64,000 bases of DNA, from contig NZ_LIVX01000002.1 in NCBI RefSeq assembly GCF_001905665.1, forward strand, positions 321,420 to 385,419, given 5' to 3'. The notes below the pieces were generated by a model, which saw only the letters and a program-made list of their open reading frames with translations, had not been told where the DNA came from and searched no databases. This DNA comes from Streptomyces sp. CB02261. GTDB taxonomy: Bacteria; Actinomycetota; Actinomycetes; Streptomycetales; Streptomycetaceae. The position numbers and the translations under genes were made by a program. Positions 1 through 7,712 of the stretch are shown here, piece after piece; position 1 is the stretch's first letter; the number at the start of each line of letters is the position of its first letter.

Positions 1-546
1 GAGGCAGGGCTGCCCTCGGTGTCGCCGGGCACCGGCGGTGCGCTGCGCCTGCTCGCCGCGACGGCGGACGCCAAGGCGGTGGCGGAGATCGGCACCGGCA
101 CGGGCGTGTCGGGCATCTATCTGCTGCTCGGGATGCGGCCCGACGGGGTCCTCACGACCGTGGACCTCCAGCCGGAGCGCCAGCAGCACGCCAAGACGGC
201 GTTCCGTGCGGCCGGCTTCGCGGGCAACCGGGCCCGGTTCATCCCCGGCCGCGCCCTGGACGTCCTGCCGCGCCTCGCGGACGGCGGATACGACCTCGTG
301 TTCTGCGACGGCGACCGGCTCGAGTACCTCGACTACCTCGCTGAATCGTTGCGCCTGCTGCGACCGGGCGGTCTCGTCTGCTTCGAGGGAGTCTTCGCGG
401 ACGGCCGCACGGTCGACTCGGGGGCCCAGCCGGCGGAGGTCCAGCGGATCCGTGAGCTGCTGCGCGCCGTGCGGGAGAGCCAGGAGCTCGTCCCGTCCCT
501 GCTGCCGGTGGGCGACGGCCTGCTCTGCGCGGTACGCCGGGGCTGA
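1..546 (+). CDS. O-methyltransferase, SAM-dependent (5' end outside window)
   Basis: The frame is open from base 1, so the true start lies upstream; 181 codons are visible. The protein is a class I SAM-dependent O-methyltransferase of the CCoAOMT/tRNA-5-hydroxyuridine type (methyltransferase family 3). The glycine-rich SAM motif I reads EIGTGTGVSG about 29 codons in, followed by an acidic VDLQPE turn and the YDLVFCDGD motif typical of this family. The leading residues (PSVSPGTGG) match the conserved segment just before motif I. The substrate cannot be told from sequence. It is followed by a strong hairpin and a convergent DUF3117 gene, so it ends its transcription unit. Confidence 0.85.
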   Translation, partial: EAGLPSVSPGTGGALRLLAATADAKAVAEIGTGTGVSGIYLLLGMRPDGVLTTVDLQPERQQHAKTAFRAAGFAGNRARFIPGRALDVLPRLADGGYDLVFCDGDRLEYLDYLAESLRLLRPGGLVCFEGVFADGRTVDSGAQPAEVQRIRELLRAVRESQELVPSLLPVGDGLLCAVRRG

Positions 547-578
547 CCGGCCCGCCCCCGCCGTGCTGCCCCCGACAC

Positions 579-619
579 ACCGCTGCCCCGGTACGGGCGG
601 GCCGTACCGGGGCAGCGGT
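579..619. terminator. Bidirectional hairpin terminator
   Basis: Perfect 18-bp stem (579-596 with 602-619) around a 5-nt loop, between the convergent methyltransferase and DUF3117 genes. No T-tract follows on either strand, as is usual in Streptomyces. Confidence 0.75.
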
Positions 620-639
620 GGGGAATCGTGGAGAGAGGG

Positions 640-807
640 TCAGCCGACGACCTGCTTCAGAGCGTCGCCCAGTGCCTGGGCCTCGTCCGGGGTCAGCTCG
701 ACGACAAGCCGACCGCCGCCTTCGAGCGGAACGCGCATGACGATGCCCCGCCCCTCCTTGGTCACCTCGAGCGGGCCGTCACCCGTCCGCGGCTTCATGG
801 CCGCCAT
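640..807 (-). CDS. DUF3117 family protein (55 aa)
   Basis: A 55-residue protein starting MAAMKPRTGDGP and ending ALKQVVG, matching over its full length the small actinobacterial DUF3117 family, known from mycobacteria next to glycogen and tag genes. The frame is open 27 codons further upstream, but ATG 807 is chosen because AGGAAGGGGAA sits at the right distance and family members start with this methionine. Function is unknown. It reads divergently from the enoyl-CoA hydratase gene and belongs to a block conserved between Streptomyces and mycobacteria. Confidence 0.9.
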   Translation of the reverse strand: MAAMKPRTGDGPLEVTKEGRGIVMRVPLEGGGRLVVELTPDEAQALGDALKQVVG

Positions 808-1119
808 GCTTGTTCCCCTTCCTGAAACCAGCTCTTTGTCAGCCGGGCAGCTCCATGGTGTGGAGCACGCGTCACCGGCTTCGAACACATTGCTTCCAGG
901 TCATTATCCCGCATGGCAGGACCCGATGACCAACATCGAATGGCATCGCTTGCGCAACGCGCTCTCTCAAAACCCCACATTTCGGCGATCGGCCTGCGAT
1001 ACTTCGCCGCTCGGCGTCCCGGCGGCGCCTTCTTTTCTTTGATGCAGCTCACATGTGCGGTGGGGGTGATCTCCGCCATGCTGGGCTGGTCAACCACGCG
1101 AAGAGGCGAAGGGAACCCG
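808..1119. other. Divergent intergenic region
   Basis: 312 bp between the divergent DUF3117 and enoyl-CoA hydratase genes. It must carry both promoters. Open frames across it lack family resemblance and I see no further gene. Confidence 0.5.
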
Positions 1120-1923
1120 ATGGCCGACACGGTCCTGTACGAGGTGAGCGACGGACTCGCCACCATCACGCTCAACCGGCCCGAGGCCATGAACGCCATG
1201 AACGTGGCGGCGAAGGTCGCCCTCCGGGACGCGGCGGAGACGGCCGCGGCCGACCCCGCCGTACGGGCCGTGCTGCTCACCGCGGCCGGGGACCGGGCGT
1301 TCTGTGTGGGCCAGGACCTGAAGGAGCACGTGGGTCTGCTCATGGCGGACCAGGAGAACGGCACGCGCGCGACCATGAACACGGTCCGCGACCACTACAA
1401 CCCGATCACCAAGGCGCTCGCGGGGATGCGCAAGCCGGTGGTGGCGGGCGTCAACGGCGTCGCGGCGGGGGCCGGCTTCGGTTTCGCGCTCGCGGCGGAC
1501 TACCGGGTGGTCGCCGACACGGCCTCCTTCAACACCTCCTTCGCGGGCGTGGCGCTCACCGCCGACTCGGGCGTGTCCTGGACCCTGCCCCGGCTGATCG
1601 GCGCGAGCCGGGCGGCCGACCTGCTGCTCTTCCCGCGCTCGATCGGCGCCCAGGAGGCGTACGAGCTCGGCATCGTGAACCGGCTGGTCCCGGCCGCCGA
1701 CCTGGCCGCCGAGGCCGATAAGGTCGCCCGCGCGCTGGCGGAGGGCCCGACGGTGGCGTACGCGGCCCTGAAGGAGTCCCTCGCCTACGGCGCCGACCAC
1801 TCGCTGGCCGAGGCCCTGGAGAAGGAGGAGGAACTCCAGGCCCTGGCGGGCTCGTCGGAGGACCACACGATCGCGGTCCGCGCCTTCATCGCCAAGGAGA
1901 AGCCGAGGTACCTCGGCCGCTGA
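1120..1923 (+). CDS. Enoyl-CoA hydratase/isomerase family protein
   Basis: 267-residue crotonase-fold protein. The CoA-binding and oxyanion-hole segments are visible: AFCVGQDLKEH (near residue 65) and GVAAGAGFGFALAADYR (near 115-130). In the second active-site position the segment TADSGVSWTLPRLIG has aspartate where classical hydratases have glutamate, which resembles PaaG-type isomerases more than crotonase. Start ATG 1120 follows GAGGCGAAGGGA and gives the usual family length; an upstream in-frame extension of 69 codons looks non-coding. It acts in the cytoplasm on an acyl-CoA of unknown chain. It stands alone, divergent from DUF3117 and convergent with tag. Confidence 0.88.
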   Translation: MADTVLYEVSDGLATITLNRPEAMNAMNVAAKVALRDAAETAAADPAVRAVLLTAAGDRAFCVGQDLKEHVGLLMADQENGTRATMNTVRDHYNPITKALAGMRKPVVAGVNGVAAGAGFGFALAADYRVVADTASFNTSFAGVALTADSGVSWTLPRLIGASRAADLLLFPRSIGAQEAYELGIVNRLVPAADLAAEADKVARALAEGPTVAYAALKESLAYGADHSLAEALEKEEELQALAGSSEDHTIAVRAFIAKEKPRYLGR

Positions 1924-1954
1924 GCGGTCGCGGGGCGGGCGGCCGGGACACGTC

Positions 1955-2542
1955 CTACCGGCCGCCCCGGGCCACGCACCCCGTCACGTGGTCGTCGACG
2001 AGGCCGCACGCCTGCATCAGGGCGTAGGCCGTGGTGGGGCCGATGAAGCGGAGGCCGCGCTTCTTGAGCGCCTTCGAGAGTGCCGTGGACTCGTCCGTGA
2101 CGGCCGGGACCTCGGAGACCGTACGCGGGGCCGGGCGGCCCGCCGGATCAGGGGCGTACGACCAGATCAGCGTGTCGAGTTCGCCCGGGGACCAGCCGGC
2201 GAGCAGCCGGGCGTTGGCCAGGGTCGCGTCGATCTTGGCGCGGTTGCGGATGATGCCCTCGTCGACGAGGAGCCGCTCCCGGTCCTGCTCGCCGAAGGCG
2301 GCGACCGAGGCGATGTCGAAGCCGGCGAACGCCCGCCGGAAGCCCTCGCGGCGACGCAGGATCGTGATCCAGGACAGGCCCGACTGGAAGGCCTCCAGGC
2401 AGAGCCGCTCGAAGAGCGCGTCGTCGCCGTGGACCGGGCGGCCCCACTCCTCGTCGTGGTACGCCACGTAGTCCTCGGTCGACAGACCCCAGGGGCAGCG
2501 CAGCCGCCCGTCCGGCCCCGGGATCGCCCCGCCGGCCGTCAC
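1955..2542 (-). CDS. tag: DNA-3-methyladenine glycosylase I
   Basis: 195 residues, normal for TagA. It excises 3-methyladenine from alkylated DNA. The zinc-snap ligands of E. coli Tag appear to be present: Cys in LRCPWG, His in YHDEEWG, and the C-terminal His and Cys in DDHVTGC. The aromatic base-binding segment FQSGLSWITILRRREGFR is also conserved. The GTG start at 2542 overlaps the TGA of the upstream DivIVA-like gene (GTGA), indicating translational coupling. This tag/DivIVA-like pairing also occurs in mycobacteria (Rv1209-Rv1210). Confidence 0.93.
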   Translation of the reverse strand: MTAGGAIPGPDGRLRCPWGLSTEDYVAYHDEEWGRPVHGDDALFERLCLEAFQSGLSWITILRRREGFRRAFAGFDIASVAAFGEQDRERLLVDEGIIRNRAKIDATLANARLLAGWSPGELDTLIWSYAPDPAGRPAPRTVSEVPAVTDESTALSKALKKRGLRFIGPTTAYALMQACGLVDDHVTGCVARGGR

Positions 2543-2865
2543 GCCCGCTCGTCCTCGTCGTGACCGGCGGCGGCCGCTCCCGCGAGCGCGTCCTCCAGCT
2601 CGGCGATCCGGGCGTCCCGCTCGGCCAGTTCGGCGCCGAGGCGGACGAGGACGTCGTCGACGTCCGCCATCCGGTAGCCGCGGACCGCGACGGGGAGGCG
2701 GACCGCCTCGACGTCGGCGCGGTCGACCGGGCGGGAGGCCGGGAGGGGGTCGACGAGCTGCTCGGGCGCCACCTCGGGCAGCACCTCGCTGTCGCCGCCG
2801 CCGACCACGGCGAGGGTCACCGCGGCCACGACCACGACCATCGTGATGAGCAGAAACCAGAACAC
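2539..2865 (-). CDS. Small membrane-anchored DivIVA-like protein
   Basis: 108 residues starting V/MFWFLL: one N-terminal membrane helix (about 2-24), a linker, and a short C-terminal part containing GYRMADVDDVLVRLG, which matches the DivIVA N-terminal signature (GYD...VD.FL), followed by a heptad-like coiled coil. GTG 2865 is chosen because GGAGAGG lies 7 nt upstream and places the membrane helix at the N-terminus; an upstream extension has no RBS. Coupled to tag by a 4-nt overlap and divergent from the folP-like gene. A polar-growth or envelope role is an inference from the DivIVA-type motif. Confidence 0.8.
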   Translation of the reverse strand: MFWFLLITMVVVVAAVTLAVVGGGDSEVLPEVAPEQLVDPLPASRPVDRADVEAVRLPVAVRGYRMADVDDVLVRLGAELAERDARIAELEDALAGAAAAGHDEDERA

Positions 2866-2928
2866 CTGCGTGCCTCTCCCCGGAGTGGAAACCGTCCCGT
2901 GCCGATCGTGCCATGCGCCACCGACAGC

Positions 2929-2934
2929 TAGGGT
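2929..2934 (+). promoter_or_regulatory. Putative -10 element for the folP-like gene
   Basis: TAGGGT lies 34 nt upstream of ATG 2969 and before a GGGAGGA ribosome-binding site (2954-2960). No clear -35 seen. Confidence 0.45.
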
Positions 2935-2968
2935 CGCAGGCGAACGGACACGAGGGAGGACAAAAGGG

Positions 2969-3829
2969 ATGCTGCGCTTGGGACGGCGTGAATTCGGGCC
3001 GCACGAGCCGGTGATCATGGCGATCGTGAACCGGACCCCGGACTCCTTCTACGACCAGGGCGCGACCTTCCGGGACGAGCCGGCGCTCGCCCGGGTCGAG
3101 CAGGCCGTGGCCGAGGGGGCGGCGATCATCGACATCGGCGGGGTGAAGGCGGGCCCCGGCGAGGAGGTGACGGCCGAGGAGGAGGCGCGGCGCACGGTCG
3201 GTTTCGTCGCGGAGGTCCGCAGGCGCCATCCCGACGTGGTCATCAGCGTGGACACCTGGCGGGCGGACGTCGGCGCGGCGGTCTGCGAGGCCGGGGCGGA
3301 CGTCCTGAACGACGCCTGGGGCGGGGTCGACCCCGGGCTCGCGGTGGTGGCGGCCAAGTACGGTGCGGGGCTCGTGTGCACGCACGCGGGGGGCGCCGAG
3401 CCGCGGACCCGGCCGCACCGGGTCGCGTACGAGGACGTGATGGCCGACATCCTGCGGGTGACGGTGGGCCTCGCGGAGCGGGCGGCGGCGCTCGGAGTGC
3501 GGCGGGACGCGATCATGATCGACCCGGGGCACGACTTCGGGAAGAACACCCGGCACAGCCTGGAGGCGACCCGGCGGCTCGGGGAGATGGCGGAGACGGG
3601 GTGGCCGGTGCTGGTGTCCCTGTCGAACAAGGACTTCGTCGGGGAGACCCTGGACCGGCCGGTGAAGGAGCGGGTCCTGGGGACCCTGGCGACGACCGCC
3701 GTCTCCGCGTGGCTGGGCGCCCGGGTGTACCGGGTGCACGAGGTGGCCGAGACGAAGCAGGTCCTGGACATGGTGGCGTCCATCGCCGGGCACCGGCCGC
3801 CGGCGGTGGCCCGGCGCGGGCTGGCGTAG
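2969..3829 (+). CDS. Dihydropteroate synthase homologue, FolP2 type
   Basis: 286 residues, TIM-barrel DHPS family. Loop 1 (IMAIVNRTPDSFYDQG) keeps the N-TPDSF core, ISVDTWRADV, DPGHDFGKN and the C-terminal RVHEV motifs are present, and a lysine is kept in SLSNKDFVG. Loop 2, normally GGESTRPG, reads GGVKAGPGEE, so the STR segment that helps bind the pterin and pABA is missing. This fits the FolP2 paralogues of actinobacteria, which in mycobacteria lack DHPS activity and sit in the same neighbourhood. Start ATG 2969 has GGGAGGA 8 nt upstream. The folate role is therefore doubtful. Confidence 0.85.
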   Translation: MLRLGRREFGPHEPVIMAIVNRTPDSFYDQGATFRDEPALARVEQAVAEGAAIIDIGGVKAGPGEEVTAEEEARRTVGFVAEVRRRHPDVVISVDTWRADVGAAVCEAGADVLNDAWGGVDPGLAVVAAKYGAGLVCTHAGGAEPRTRPHRVAYEDVMADILRVTVGLAERAAALGVRRDAIMIDPGHDFGKNTRHSLEATRRLGEMAETGWPVLVSLSNKDFVGETLDRPVKERVLGTLATTAVSAWLGARVYRVHEVAETKQVLDMVASIAGHRPPAVARRGLA

Positions 3830-3839
3830 GGCGACGTGA

Positions 3840-3864
3840 GGGGGCGCCGCTGGACGGCGCCCCC
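3840..3864. terminator. Bidirectional hairpin terminator
   Basis: 10-bp GC stem with loop CTGGA between the convergent folP-like and LOG-family genes. Confidence 0.65.
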
Positions 3865-3870
3865 GGGGAC

Positions 3871-4620
3871 CTACTTGCCGGTCTCCTTCGTCACCAGCGT
3901 GACCGCCTCCTCCACGTCGTCCGTGACGTGGAAGAGCAGCAGGTCGCGCTCCGAGGCCTTGCCGCCCGCGACGACCGAGTCACGGAGCCAGTCGACGAGG
4001 CCCTTCCAGTACTCCGTGCCGAAGAGGACGATCGGGAAGCGGGTGACCTTGCGGGTCTGGACCAGGGTCAGCGCCTCGAAGAGCTCGTCGAGGGTGCCCA
4101 GGCCACCGGGCAGGACGACGAACCCCTGCGCGTACTTCACGAACATCGTCTTGCGGACGAAGAAGTAGCGGAAGTTCACGCCGATGTCGACGTGCGGGTT
4201 GAGCCCCTGCTCGAAGGGCAGCTCGATGCCGAGGCCGACCGAGACGCCCTTGGCCTCCCTGGCCCCCTTGTTGGCCGCCTCCATGGCGCCGGGGCCGCCG
4301 CCGGTGATGACCGCGAAACCGGCCTCGACGAGCGCCCTGCCGATCCGTACGCCCGCCTCGTACTCGGGCGAGTCCGGCTTCGTGCGGGCCGAGCCGAAGA
4401 CGCTGATGGCGCTCGGCAGTTCGGCGAGCGCGCCGAAGCCCTCGACGAACTCGGACTGGATGCGCATGACCCGCCAGGGGTCGGTGTGCACCCACTCCGA
4501 GTCGCCCTCGGTGTCGAGCAGCCGCTGGTCCGTGGTGCCCGGCTGGATCTGGTCCCGCCGCCTGAGCACCGGACCGAGTCGCTGTTCCTCGGGCTTCGCC
4601 ATTCCCTCGGGAATGCCCAT
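3871..4620 (-). CDS. LOG-family Rossmann protein (TIGR00730, cytokinin nucleotide phosphoribohydrolase-like)
   Basis: 249 residues. The LOG signature PGGLGTLDELFEALTLVQ is present, with GGGPGAMEAANKGAREAKG before it. Proteins of this family, once called lysine decarboxylases, cleave 5'-monophosphate nucleosides such as cytokinin riboside phosphates; mycobacterial Rv1205 is a characterised homologue and lies in an equivalent neighbourhood. About 60 extra N-terminal residues precede the core, and the first 25 are polar. ATG 4620 is preceded by GGAGGGAG. The gene lies downstream of dapE on the same strand with a 104-bp gap, probably with its own promoter. Confidence 0.87.
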   Translation of the reverse strand: MGIPEGMAKPEEQRLGPVLRRRDQIQPGTTDQRLLDTEGDSEWVHTDPWRVMRIQSEFVEGFGALAELPSAISVFGSARTKPDSPEYEAGVRIGRALVEAGFAVITGGGPGAMEAANKGAREAKGVSVGLGIELPFEQGLNPHVDIGVNFRYFFVRKTMFVKYAQGFVVLPGGLGTLDELFEALTLVQTRKVTRFPIVLFGTEYWKGLVDWLRDSVVAGGKASERDLLLFHVTDDVEEAVTLVTKETGK

Positions 4621-4724
4621 GGCCTGCTCCCTCCGCCGATCGGCGGCCCCTTTCGACCGCCGACTGATCTTCTGGTCCGGTCAGCGTAGGACCACAGAGG
4701 TGACGAAACGCGAAATTACGGAAG

Positions 4725-5819
4725 TCAGGCAGTCAGCCAGTCGCGGAGCCGTGCCTCGCAGTGGTGGATCCGGTCGACGGGAACGTGCTCGTCCCGCTTG
4801 TGGGCGTAGATCGGGTCGCCCGGCCCGTAGTTGACGGCGGGCACGCCGAGGGCGCTGAAGCGGGAGACGTCGGTCCAGCCGAACTTGGGCTGGGCGCTGC
4901 CGCCGACGGCCTTCATGAACGCCTCGGCGGCCGGGTGGGAGAGGCCGGGCAGGGCGCCGGGGCTCTCGTCGTCGACGACGAGGTCGGCGATGTCGCAGTC
5001 CGCGAAGACCTCGCGGACGTGGGCCAGGGCCTCGGCGGGCGAGCGGTCGGGCGCGTACCGGTAGTTCACGGTGACCGTGCAGGCGTCGGGGATGACGTTG
5101 GTGGCGACGCCGCCCTGGATCGCCACGGCGTTGAGGCCCTCGTGGTACTCCAGGCCGTCGATGACCGGCTTGCGCGGCTCGTACGAGGCGAGGCGGGCGA
5201 GGATCGGAGCGGCGGTGTGGATGGCGTTGGAGCCCATCCAGGAGCGCGCGGAGTGGGCGCGCTCGCCGGCGGTGTGCAGGATGACGCGCAGGGTGCCCTG
5301 GCAGCCGCCCTCGACCTGGGCGTCGGAGGGCTCCAGGAGGACGGCGAAGTCGCCCTCCAGCCAGTCGGGGTGCGCGGCGGCGATCTTCCCGAGGCCGTTG
5401 AGGTCGGCGGCGACCTCCTCGTTGTCGTAGAAGACGAAGGTGAGGTCGCGGTTGGGCTCGGGGACGGTGGCGGCGATCCGCAGCTGGACGGCGACCCCGG
5501 ACTTCATGTCGGAGGTGCCGCAGCCCCACAGGACGCCGTTCTCGTCGAGCCGGGAGGGCACGTTGTCGGCGATCGGCACGGTGTCGATGTGACCGGCGAG
5601 GACGACGCGCTCGCCGCGGCCGAGGCGGGTGCGGGCGACGACGTTGTTCCCGTACCGGTCGACGGTGAGGTGCGGCAGGCGGCGCAGTGCCTGCTCGATG
5701 GCGTCCGCGAGCGGCTTCTCGGTCCCGCTGACGGACGGGAAGTCGACGAGGGCGGCGGTGAGCGCGGCCCCGTCCTGGGACAGGTCGAGGGGCGTGTCGA
5801 GCGGGGTGATGTCAGCCAT
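4725..5819 (-). CDS. dapE: Succinyl-diaminopimelate desuccinylase
   Basis: 364 residues, M20 metallopeptidase fold. It hydrolyses N-succinyl-LL-diaminopimelate to LL-diaminopimelate and succinate in the lysine/peptidoglycan pathway. Metal-binding residues are recognisable: H77 and D79 in AGHIDT, D104 in GCGTSDMKSG, the paired glutamates of YDNEEVA, and a C-terminal histidine in HKRDEHVP. No RBS precedes ATG 5819; TAGGGT ends 6 nt before it, suggesting a leaderless mRNA. dapC, the preceding step in the pathway, lies 1.9 kb away on the same strand but as a separate unit. Confidence 0.93.
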   Translation of the reverse strand: MADITPLDTPLDLSQDGAALTAALVDFPSVSGTEKPLADAIEQALRRLPHLTVDRYGNNVVARTRLGRGERVVLAGHIDTVPIADNVPSRLDENGVLWGCGTSDMKSGVAVQLRIAATVPEPNRDLTFVFYDNEEVAADLNGLGKIAAAHPDWLEGDFAVLLEPSDAQVEGGCQGTLRVILHTAGERAHSARSWMGSNAIHTAAPILARLASYEPRKPVIDGLEYHEGLNAVAIQGGVATNVIPDACTVTVNYRYAPDRSPAEALAHVREVFADCDIADLVVDDESPGALPGLSHPAAEAFMKAVGGSAQPKFGWTDVSRFSALGVPAVNYGPGDPIYAHKRDEHVPVDRIHHCEARLRDWLTA

Positions 5820-5825
5820 GTGCCG

Positions 5826-5831
5826 ACCCTA
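5826..5831 (-). promoter_or_regulatory. Putative -10 of a leaderless promoter for dapE
   Basis: TAGGGT on the minus strand, 6 nt (CGGCAC) before the dapE ATG, with no RBS. Its -35 region would overlap the promoter of the divergent gene. Confidence 0.5.
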
Positions 5832-5844
5832 ACGCGGCCTCCAG

Positions 5845-5850
5845 TACGGT
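5845..5850 (+). promoter_or_regulatory. Putative -10 of a leaderless promoter for the lysozyme-like gene
   Basis: TACGGT followed by 6 nt and then GTG 5857, with no RBS. Only 13 bp separate it from the divergent dapE -10. Confidence 0.45.
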
Positions 5851-5856
5851 GGGCGC

Positions 5857-6783
5857 GTGTCCGAGTCCACCCGCCCCGCCCGTCGCGGCCGCCTCGCCCG
5901 CTCCGCGGCCGCCTTCGCCGTGCTCATCGGTCTCGCCTCCTACGTGGCCGTGCACCAGATGACAGGAAGCAAAGGCACGCCCCGGTGCAGTGTGGGCAGT
6001 GGCGAGAACCGGTACGAGTTCACCCCGGAGCAGGCGTCGAACGCGGCGACGATCTCGGCGGTCGGCACCACCCGGGGGCTGCCGGAGCGGGCGGTGACCA
6101 TCGCGCTCGCGACGGCCCTCCAGGAGTCGGCGCTGCGGAACATCGGGCACGGCGACCGGGACTCGCTGGGTCTGTTCCAGCAGCGGCCGTCGATGGGATG
6201 GGGGACGCCGGCGCAGATCATGGACCCGGTGTACTCGGCCGGGAAGTTCTACGCGGGCCTGGAGAAGGTCCCGGGATACTCGCGGCTGCCGCTGACGGTG
6301 GCGGCGCAGAAGGTGCAGAAGAGCGGCTTCCCGCAGGCGTACGCGAAGCACGAGCCGGACGCCACGCTGCTGGCGGCGGCGCTGACGGGCCGGGCGCCCG
6401 CGGCGCTGACCTGTACGGCGAACGAGACGGAGGGCCGGCCGGGCGATCCGGAGTTCGTGCGTACGGAGCTGGTGCGGGCCTTCGGCGAGCGGGCGGCGCC
6501 GGAGGCGGTCGCGGGCGGCCCGAGCGCGGGCCGGTCGGCGGCGGAGCCGCCGGTGCTCGTGGTGCCGGTGCGGCCGGCGGCGGGAACGGCGCGCGTGGCC
6601 GGCGAGGACGAGCGGCGCGGCTGGGAGCTGGCGCAGTGGGCGGTGGCGCGCGCGGACGAGATGCGCGTCACCGAGGTCTCGTACGGGGGCAGGGTCTGGC
6701 GCGCGAGCGACTCGTCGGGTGGCTGGGCGACGTCCGGCGGCGCCTCCGGCACGAAGACCGTCCGCATCCGGCTCGCGCAGTAG
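5857..6783 (+). CDS. Exported lysozyme/transglycosylase-like protein
   Basis: 308 residues. A basic N-terminus is followed by one membrane helix (about 16-33), then an extracellular part. Residues 55-165 contain AISAVGTTRGLPERAV..ALATALQES and DSLGLFQQRPSMGWG, which resemble the catalytic helix and the following loop of lysozyme-like transglycosylases; E90 in LQES would be the acid. The region after about 185 is low in complexity and ends in a short basic module. Related Streptomyces proteins are often named heavy metal transporter, for which I see no support. A peptidoglycan role is inferred from the fold-like motif and the dapE neighbour. Confidence 0.7.
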   Translation: MSESTRPARRGRLARSAAAFAVLIGLASYVAVHQMTGSKGTPRCSVGSGENRYEFTPEQASNAATISAVGTTRGLPERAVTIALATALQESALRNIGHGDRDSLGLFQQRPSMGWGTPAQIMDPVYSAGKFYAGLEKVPGYSRLPLTVAAQKVQKSGFPQAYAKHEPDATLLAAALTGRAPAALTCTANETEGRPGDPEFVRTELVRAFGERAAPEAVAGGPSAGRSAAEPPVLVVPVRPAAGTARVAGEDERRGWELAQWAVARADEMRVTEVSYGGRVWRASDSSGGWATSGGASGTKTVRIRLAQ

Positions 6784-7194
6784 GCGCTGGTACGCCGACC
6801 CGACGTGTCACCTGGGCCGGCCCGCCGCCCTCAGCTGGGGGACGAGCGCGTTCCACCGCGACGCGCAGAGCCCCTCAGTCGCTCGAACCGAGTGGGGCAG
6901 AGGTTCGGTCGTTCACTCGGTGGGGGCACGGACCCGGCCCGGGTCCCGAGGGTTTCCGCCGCGCTCCGGACGTACGTGCCCACCCCCTCCCGGGGCACGG
7001 CAGACCCCTTGCGGGACAAGGGAAGTGACGGTTCGGCAGACGCTCGCGCAATGACGTCTTCGTCCGCTTTCCTCCCCACCTGACAATACGACGCATTACC
7101 AATTCTTTACCTTCGGTCTCCGCAACCTCTCCCGCCCCAGGGCCGGTTGTCACTGCGTCCGAACGAACCCCACGCACCTCGTCGAAGGAGCACC
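6784..7194. other. Intergenic region without a recognisable gene
   Basis: 411 bp. It holds a GGACCC..GGGTCC inverted repeat at 6930-6946 and an unusually AT-rich stretch (about 7085-7115) that probably carries the promoter of the small secreted gene. Open frames across it show no family features. Confidence 0.5.
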
Positions 7195-7629
7195 ATGTCC
7201 CTCCCCCTGACCCGTCGGATCGCCCGCGCCGCCCTCCTCATCGCGGCCGGAGCGGCACCCGTGGTCGGTGCGGCCGGTTCCGCGAGCGCCCTCGACCACG
7301 GCCTCGCGCCGACCGGCACCCTCGGCAGCGTCACCGCCCTGGACGCCGCCGGTGCGAGCACCGCCGTCGACGGCGCCTCGCAGACCGCCACCGGCGTCGT
7401 CGGCGAGACCGGCAGCAAGGCCGTCGGCTCGGCCGTCCCCACCGCCGGCAAGACCGTCGGCACCGCGAGCAAGGCCGCCACCCCGGTCGCCCAGGAGGTC
7501 GCCGGCGACACCGCCGACAGCGCCGGCAAGGTCGTCGGCGAGGCGACCGAGAGCACCGAGGCCCCGACCGGCGGCGCCCTCGGCAGCCTGCCCACCGGCA
7601 AGGCCCTGGGCGGCCTGCCGGTCGGCTGA
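7195..7629 (+). CDS. Small secreted alanine/glycine-rich protein
   Basis: 144 residues with a clear signal peptide (RRIARAALLIAAGAAP..GSASA) and probable cleavage near residue 32. The mature part is built of A, G, T, S and V with repeated short segments such as GETGSKAVGSAVPTAGKTVGTASKAA and no cysteine or recognisable domain. ATG 7195 has AAGGAG 5 nt upstream. It resembles the small ATP-binding-annotated or hypothetical secreted proteins common in Streptomyces. No function can be assigned. It faces dapC across a palindromic terminator. Confidence 0.75.
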   Translation: MSLPLTRRIARAALLIAAGAAPVVGAAGSASALDHGLAPTGTLGSVTALDAAGASTAVDGASQTATGVVGETGSKAVGSAVPTAGKTVGTASKAATPVAQEVAGDTADSAGKVVGEATESTEAPTGGALGSLPTGKALGGLPVG

Positions 7630-7656
7630 CCCGCCCGCACCGCACCGCGCACGACG

Positions 7657-7690
7657 GAGGGCCCGGGGAGCAGCTGCTCCCCGGGCCCTC
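7657..7690. terminator. Perfect 34-nt palindrome, bidirectional terminator
   Basis: Two 17-nt arms (7657-7673, 7674-7690) are exact reverse complements with no spacer. It lies between the convergent small secreted gene and dapC. Confidence 0.75.
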
Positions 7691-7712
7691 GCCCGTGCCT
7701 GAGGCGGCGCGG

